DNA of 64,000 nucleotides from assembly GCA_935421135.1 (NCBI GenBank), contig OW285190.1:19912501-19976500 (forward strand), written 5' to 3'. The position numbers were made by a program, and so were the translations under genes. Source of the DNA: Bugulina stolonifera. Lineage: Eukaryota > Bryozoa > Gymnolaemata > Cheilostomatida > Bugulidae. This document shows positions 58,201 through 64,000 of this stretch, in pieces. The notes beneath the pieces were generated by a model, which saw only the letters and a list, made by a program, of their open reading frames with translations, had not been told where the DNA came from and did no database searches. Position 1 is the stretch's first letter; each line of letters begins with the position of its first letter.

Positions 58201-61200
58201 TCCTGTAAGTACAATCTCTAATGATACACTGATTCCCAGTTGAATACCGACTACAGGATAGTCAGTACCTCATAAGTGATTCTGTGAATGTATTTAAATT
58301 TTGACAGAGATAACTTGCTTAACGCTCTACATGTAGCCTCAGAGGGGTAGTTGCACATCTGCAGCCCTGCTCAAGGATCTGGAGCTAACAGAAAATGGAG
58401 AGGAAATAAATAAATATTAGTCATAAATAAATAAATATTAGTCATAAGCATTTAATCATTTTACTGTTTCCTCGAGGCTAGGCAAGTTTGAGCACATACA
58501 TTATACATATTACAGGCTACATGTACACATAATATGTATATTATACAAACATATTAGGTAACATTTCTCAGTCTAGTCTGGAAGGGTGTCTGTTTGTCAG
58601 AGCCAACCTTTTGAACCAGCACCAGGAGTGTGTGTACTTTCCCCTCTATTACTCCTTGATTTCATCAACACAAGTAATGATCTAATGCAGGCAATATACA
58701 TACACTGTACATGTATATCCGTGATATCACAGTGTTACCACATATACAGTTCTCAACACATACAATATAGTGTAATACGTTGTACTATTATAACATACAT
58801 ACTTCACATTATTTCCTTCTTTTATTTATTAATTATTTACAGTATAAACAGTGACCTTGTATATACTCTTGTTGTTTGCACCGAAAAACCATGTCCGCTT
58901 GGTGGCTCCTTTTATTTTATCTTTTCTGACAGATATTTAGTCATTTTATTAATAATCATTGAATGCATGCAGTTCAGCAGTGAATTCTATTACATCCATA
59001 GAAGTAACTTTATGGTTTAGTCTCTGTGAATGAACTTATAATAAGTGGGCATAACTCCTACAGCTATTCAGTCTCTTTCTAAACATTCACTTTTGTTGTA
59101 TACGTGGTTGGTTACCATGACTACAGTATTCTGTCTGTCTGTTTGTAGCCTCAGGTTACTGTGCCTTTGTTGAAGTACTGTGGGCCGGTGCTGACTCTGA
59201 TTAAGAACAAGGTGGCACCTAAGCCGAAATACAGGTAAGTATTGATTGCAGTTGTGAATCTAGTGTACTGTATGTTGTGTTTCAGTCATACTTAGTAAGT
59301 CATACTTACTGTGTGTGTATTTATGTTACACTCCATTATCGTGTACTGATGTTGTCCACTAGTCTACATGTAACTCTTATACATTTGAAACTCCCAATGA
59401 TGTCCAATACTACATGTTATACTACTACCAATGATGTCCAATACTACATGTTACATTCTATAGATACGAAGTGATGGGAGACGACGATATCAATTTTAAG
59501 ATGATCCGTACAAATCTGTCTTCAGTCGTCGGTCAGCTGGATGACCTGAGGAGGCACCCAAAGTATGTCAATATTTGAAGTTTTAATTCTCCATTTTCCT
59601 TGTTGTTACTAAGTTCTCTGTAGGCTTGTGTGAATCATACTGACATGTAAATGTTATGTATTTGTAGAAAGTTCATGTGTCTAAATGATAACATTGACCA
59701 TAGTAACTCGGAGGCCATTCAGGTGAGCTACTTCTTTAATAAATATATATCGGCTATGCCAGCGTATCACTAGTTTATCACCAGTATATCACCAGTATAT
59801 CACCAGTATATCACCAGTATATCACCAGTATATCACCAGTATATCACAAGTATATCACCAGTATATCACCAGTATATCACCAGTGTATCACCGGTATATC
59901 ACCAGTATATCACAAGTATATCACCAGTATGTCACCGGTGTATCACCAGTATATCGCCGGTATATCACCGGTATATCACCGGTCTATCACCGGTGTATCA
60001 CCGGTGTATCACCGATATATCATCGGTATATCATCAGTATATCACTGGTATATCACCGGTCTATCACCGGTCTATCACCGGTGTATCACCGATATATCAT
60101 CGGTATATCATCAGTATATCATGGTATATCACCAGTATATCATATAACCCCAAACCCCATGTCTCCACGTATATCACGTATATCATATATATGGTACAAT
60201 GTATCTCATGTATATATAGTACAAGGTATCCATGTATATCATATATATATAGTACAATGTATCCATGCATCTCATGTATATATAGTACAATGTTCACATG
60301 TATATCATATATATATAGTACAATGTATCCATGTATATCATATATATATAGTACAATGTATCTCATGTATATCATGTATATGTAGTACAGTGTTCCCATG
60401 TATATCATGTATATATAGTACAAGGTATCCATGTATATCATGAATATATAGTACAATGTATCCATGTATATCATGAATATATAGTACCATATTCCCATGT
60501 ATATCATGTATATGTAGTACAGTGTTCCCATGTATATCATATATATATAGTACCATGTTCCCATGTATATCATATATATATAGTACAATGTATCCATGTA
60601 TATCATGTATATATAGTACAAGGTATCCATGTATATCATGAATATATAGTACAATGTATCCATGTATATCATGAATATATAGTACAATCTATCCATGTAT
60701 ATCATATATATGTAGTACAATGTATACATGTATATCATATATCTCATGTATATCTCAGGTAAAAGCTCTGCTAGCCGATTTCTATGAAAGCATGTTTCCA
60801 ATCAGATCACAGTTTGAACTGCCTCCTGACTATAGAAATCGTTTCCTTCACATCTACGAGCTGAGAGAGTGGTGAGTCTGTACTGCAATACTAATGTATT
60901 GTACTGTAATACGGTATTATACTGCAATACTAATGTATTATACTGTAATATGGTATTATACGGTATTATACTGTAATACTAATTTATTATACTGTAATAC
61001 GGTATTATACTGTAATACTAATGTATTATACTGTAATATGGTATTGTACTGTAATATGGTATTATACTGTAATACGGTATTATACTGTAATATGGTATTA
61101 TACTGTAATGCGGTATTATACTGTAATATGGTATTATACTGCATTGCAGTATTACTGTATCATAATATAATACTAAATTACTGTATTGCCGTATTATGCC

Positions 61201-61675
61201 GTAATATTGCTGTATTATTTCTTATAATGATAATGCAATGCTACTGTGTTATAGCATTCTAACGTCATGTGATGTTACCGTATTACACATGTGTTATGTA
61301 CATATATGCAGGAAGAAGACGAGGGATTACATGAAATTGTTTGTGGAAGTTCTCTTAGTTCTACTGGTTCTATATACAGTATACAGTTACTATGAGGATC
61401 AGGTGTGTATATTACTATATTACATGGTATATTACATACAGTTACTATGAGGATCAGGTGTGTATATTACTATATTACATGATATATTACTATATTACAT
61501 GATATATTATATACAGTTCCTATGAGGATCATGTGTGTATATTACTATATTACATGATATATTACAATATTACATAATATATCACATTGCTGTATATTTT
61601 CTTATTGTTTTATATTAACAGATTAAACTAAGTCGTGAGAAGAGAAGAAGACCAGCTGGTGGTGAGAGTGTGTGA
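43218..61675 (+). CDS. GNPTAB: GNPTAB, GlcNAc-1-phosphotransferase alpha/beta precursor (complete, 28 exons, 1406 aa)
   Basis: Exons: 43218-43331, 43856-43941, 44260-44376, 44543-44569, 44733-44932, 45034-45101, 45271-45402, 45814-45957, 46099-46281, 46369-46539, 46878-47001, 47141-47215, 47661-47716, 48413-48527, 48657-48856, 49106-49248, 49460-49590, 49824-50917, 51466-51665, 54423-54575, 55126-55192, 55471-55593, 59149-59234, 59464-59562, 59668-59722, 60759-60871, 61312-61402, 61622-61675 (4221 nt, in frame). This Golgi enzyme starts the mannose-6-phosphate tag on lysosomal hydrolases. Seen: signal anchor at 19-37, Stealth block [12 protein letters not shown] (74-85), [14 protein letters not shown] and [11 protein letters not shown], two Notch/LNR modules (about 423-456 and 483-515), an expanded Gln/Gly repeat region (about 737-1020), the site-1-protease-like junction RHLM|D at 1083/1084, EF-hand loop D1173-E1184, CLNDNIDH, and a second membrane segment at about 1368-1386. 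The human protein is 1256 aa; the repeat region explains the excess. Confidence 0.97.
45425..45770. repeat. 20-bp array CTATCTCACCGTATCTCATA in GNPTAB intron 7
   Basis: About 17 copies, starting about 20 bases after the exon 7 donor. Confidence 0.93.
46015..46125 (+). repeat. Three diverged copies of the GNPTAB exon 9 acceptor region
   Basis: TACTATTCTAGAGTGGAGGT (authentic, AG at 46097-46098) follows two older relatives, TATTCCATAATGGAGGTAGA and TATTTTATAGTGGAAGTAGA, spaced about 42 bp apart. Confidence 0.7.
46540..46730 (+). repeat. Donor-like array in GNPTAB intron 10
   Basis: Four to five diverged units of GTCAGTGAGTCAGTCAGTC plus AGCTGGTCATCTA. The first bases match the real exon 10 donor GTCAGTGAATCA at 46540. 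Confidence 0.8.
47250..47640. repeat. GTACTTACACTCTGT array in GNPTAB intron 12
   Basis: About 25 copies with period near 15 bp and TTATATACTTAC variants. Open frames in three phases are by-products. Confidence 0.9.
47893..48429 (+). repeat. 33-bp minisatellite copying the acceptor and start of GNPTAB exon 14
   Basis: The unit TCTACCATAACTGTAG plus GCATGCAATACTAAGTA is repeated at exact 33-bp spacing from 47918 to the authentic exon start at 48413, giving 15 extra copies (15 x 33 = 495). Copies are nearly identical. Confidence 0.97.
48540..48650. repeat. 20-bp array in GNPTAB intron 14
   Basis: About six copies of AACTCCTCATATATGACAT, ending in the acceptor CCTCATATTGACAG. Confidence 0.8.
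49940..50800 (+). repeat. Coding minisatellite inside GNPTAB exon 18
   Basis: A 30-bp unit (CAGCAGCCAATAGGAGGACA plus GGCTAACGTT) with 24-36 bp variants encodes about 27 copies of [10 protein letters not shown]. All length changes are multiples of three, so the frame stays open for the whole exon. Confidence 0.95.
51025..51402. repeat. 20-bp array GTAATACAGTATGTAGATGT in GNPTAB intron 18
   Basis: About 19 nearly perfect copies. Confidence 0.95.
52160..52335. repeat. AGC/AGT trinucleotide tract in GNPTAB intron 19
   Basis: About 58 triplets of AGC, AGT or GGT/GGC. It is intronic, so the poly-Ser frame is not coding. Confidence 0.95.
55195..55465. repeat. 35-bp array filling GNPTAB intron 21
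   Basis: Seven to eight copies of CTATATTCTATATCTACATA plus TATATTATATACTAA. It begins three bases after the exon 21 donor and ends at the exon 22 acceptor. Confidence 0.93.
56146..56188. other. 43-bp near-perfect palindrome
   Basis: Two 21-base arms (left AGATGGCTGTTAGGACCTTA then G) pair exactly around one central C at 56167, inside GNPTAB intron 22. Confidence 0.9.
57115..58143. repeat. 19-bp minisatellite, about 54 copies, GNPTAB intron 22
   Basis: The unit TACTACTACTAATATATCG has single-base variants (CTGCTACT, ATATATCA, ACTAGTATA) that recur in blocks. Confidence 0.95.
59765..60140. repeat. 11-bp array AGTATATCACC in GNPTAB intron 25
   Basis: About 33 copies with CCGGT, CACAAG and CATCGG variants. 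Confidence 0.92.
60165..60757. repeat. About 33-bp array in GNPTAB intron 25
   Basis: About 18 copies of ATCCATGTATATCATGTATA plus TATAGTACAATGT. It abuts the exon 26 acceptor, which begins with the same CATGTATATC. Confidence 0.92.
60880..61145. repeat. 17-18-bp array in GNPTAB intron 26
   Basis: About 14 copies of GGTATTATACTGTAATAC or its ATATGG form. Confidence 0.9.
61383..61538 (+). repeat. Tandem copies of the GNPTAB exon 27 end and donor
   Basis: ACAGTTACTATGAGGATCAG with GTGTGT (authentic donor after 61402) recurs at 61438-61457 with the donor intact, and at 61513-61532 with the junction changed to AT|GT. Confidence 0.93.
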
Positions 61676-64000
61676 CCATAGGCTACACACAAGTAGGATC
61701 TCATGCTAAGCAATCTTCAATATCTACTGTTACTATAGCACACTCTCTACAGTGCACTATCACAGTGTAGACATCAGTTCACTATTACAGTGTAGACATT
61801 AGTGCACTATTACAGTGTAGACATCAGTGCACTGACACATTCATCTCATTCCCATGTGGAACTGAGGCTAAGCATAATATAACATACAACATTGGATATT
61901 AACTGCTGTACTACAATCTCACTAAGCCAAGTGTGTTTATACTGTATCTAGACATGTGTACACATATTCTCTACTGCATTTATCTGTACAATCACCTACT
62001 CATGTCTTTCCCTGTTTATTACAGTTTTGTGTATTCTTGTCTAGCTTAGCCCCAGCACCCTCTGCTGGTAGTCTATTGGAGTTTTTCATAATCTATGCAT
62101 TTACAGTATAATTGTAGCAGAATCTCTATGTAGATATATTAGTAGTTGGTGGAGAGCTTCATATGTAGTATTCCATAATGTATTGAAAGCACTCACTGTA
62201 TATAGGAAAGACAACTCCACTCGTCCATAACATTATTTATTCCATTAGAATTCAATCACTTTATTTATACATTCCTTTTATTATAACATAATACAGTAAT
62301 ATCATCATCAATAAATTATAATATCATTGTAACAAACTGAGAGTAAGTGGGTGCTGATTGCATAGAGAGGGGGCTTACAATTAAATGTAATTAAATAGTA
62401 TAAATAATGATATCTATAAAATAACATGATATCTGTTGTAGAGATATGTGGGCTGGACTGGAGATTCTGTTACATAGCATTGATGTCTATGTCTTGTTCA
62501 ATGAGCATAACATTGTATCTGTACATGTAGAGATCAATGACAAATTTATATTGACTAGAAATATAGCAGAGGCTGCCTGATTGAGCAACTAATTGACTTG
62601 GTGAGGATGGGGTTAGTAGAGACCCTTTCTGGTCACAGTAATTTCACTGGAACACCGCTATTCTTTAACAAGGTGGACAGTCTATACCTGTGGGTAGTGG
62701 TGGTGGTGGACTCTGTAGGTGCCCAGTCCTAAAACAGTATATATACAATGTATGTGTAGAGCTAAGAATATGTACACCACACCAGGTACTTACATATATG
62801 TACATGTACCACCTCTATATCAGGTACCTACATGTACCATCTCACAGTGTAGGCTATATTGCGTCCAGTCTCATTGTTTACACTGAATACTATTATGATA
62901 AGTTTACTTTATACAAACACCACAATTAATTATCAGAGCTGGGTAATTACTATCTATCCATATTATTTAAGTGTAGGATGCCCCCATGTACCACCCTCAC
63001 CAGCTGCAAGAACTCAGTCTGAACTGTCTATGAATGCTAATAGGCTCATCTATTAAGCATATTTATTGATTGTTGTGTTAGAAGCCAATTCTAGACTATT
63101 ATGATAAGTATTTAATAAAGTATTCTTGTTTACATGTTTATATTTGATAGGAAATATTCAAATTTAAGAGGCTGCCAATATTTTGTATGTCAGGAAATTG
63201 AATGCTCTCTAAGATATATATTGTCACTTAGTATATGTTATATACACAGAAGATAATATACATTATATGATTGTATATCATGATGCTATACAGCTGGTCT
63301 CTGTGGACCAATTCAGCAAATAAGTTTGCTTGCTTGCTTCTGGCAACTATGTAAGTTGTTCCCTGTCAGTAGCCGCTATCCATGACCTTTCTGAACTCTA
63401 TCAATTAGTCCTGATACATATGTATGTAGATATACATGTAGGTAGGTATACAATTTTGTAGGTAATGTATAGTTATGTAATTTATGTAATACTGACCAAA
63501 CCACTACGACTATGCCCTGCAGGGCAGCCCACACAAGATCTATATTTATATCTATTAATAGGTCACCAAAGTCCACTACTGTTTCATTGTAGCTATCTAT
63601 TTTATCCTAATGGAATGTGCACTTGTTCACACTAGATGGTTAGTGGCACAAGCTCACAGGTACCCCTTTGTAACAGTGGCACAAGCCACAGGTGCCCCCA
63701 TGTAACAGTAATACCTAATTAGCTCCTAATAACACTAAATATTCATCTTTAGCCTGGGTTCCCGCCTTTCTATAGAAATAGCATATACTGGTGTGTTTAT
63801 AGTGCCCATCCTTCCCCTCATATATTTAGGAGTTGAACTCCCTGGTTATAATATCGAGGTATTTGCTCAGTAAAAGATGATAGTTCACATTATTTACACG
63901 AACCTATAGCTAGCCACTTGAGAAGTGCTAATGCTGTGCTATGAATGTGACAGTGAGCTTATAGAATGGTACAGAAGAACACTATCCACTTCCTGTACGA
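61676..64000. other. GNPTAB 3'UTR and right-hand intergenic DNA
   Basis: No recognised gene. A minus-strand segment near 63582-63492 could be an exon (GDLLIDINIDLVWAALQG flanked by AG and GT), but there is no family match or second exon to support it. Confidence 0.5.
62310..62315 (+). other. Poly(A) signal candidate, GNPTAB
   Basis: AATAAA about 635 bp after the stop codon, followed by AT-rich sequence. Confidence 0.5.

Noticed and set aside
63376..63592. Possible minus-strand exon encoding a hydrophobic segment
   Set aside because: AG and GT flanks exist, but the donor is weak, no family is recognisable and no second exon is visible in the window.

Overview
The window is nuclear DNA of an invertebrate animal. 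Every conserved gene is split by GT-AG introns (one GC-AG), most intergenic DNA is AT-rich, and the proteins match animal families. A sponge or another early-branching animal is my best guess from the degree of divergence and the gene density; this is inference. There are no bacterial genes, rRNA genes, convincing tRNA genes or CRISPR arrays. All exon joins were read by eye, and each model keeps phase across every junction.

Layout, left to right. The last three coding exons of a MAP1-family microtubule protein (+, 379-1142) face a three-exon gene of unknown function (-, 2729-7097). Next come a 33-bp intergenic minisatellite (8470-9215) and a young gag-only LTR retrotransposon (9363-14486) with two 663-bp LTRs that look identical. 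After 4 kb without recognisable genes there is a TPMT-like methyltransferase (-, 18928-19810), a hAT-like DNA transposon remnant, and a complete 22-exon CAND1 (-, 22516-34949, 1258 aa). Short DNA transposons fill the divergent spacer to HIBCH (+, 37791-42336, 9 exons, 389 aa), whose intron 6 carries a decayed Ty3/gypsy fragment. Last is a complete 28-exon GNPTAB (+, 43218-61675, 1406 aa).

The conserved genes are unrelated housekeeping functions: cullin-RING ligase exchange (CAND1), mitochondrial valine breakdown (HIBCH), lysosomal enzyme tagging (GNPTAB), S-methylation (TPMT) and the cytoskeleton (MAP1). Nothing suggests an operon or a shared pathway.

The most striking signal is in the introns. 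Nearly every larger intron holds a tandem array, and at about a dozen junctions the repeat unit contains the real splice site plus the neighbouring exon bases. Examples: CAND1 intron 6 is built almost wholly of 37-bp units, each the first 34 bases of exon 7 plus TAG. GNPTAB exon 14 is preceded by 15 copies of its own acceptor. CAND1 exon 21 is preceded by about nine. GNPTAB exon 27 and CAND1 exon 5 have duplicated donors. These are candidate decoy splice sites, and several would add in-frame stops if used. I consider these arrays, together with the gag-only LTR element and the coding minisatellite in GNPTAB, the main discoveries of the window.
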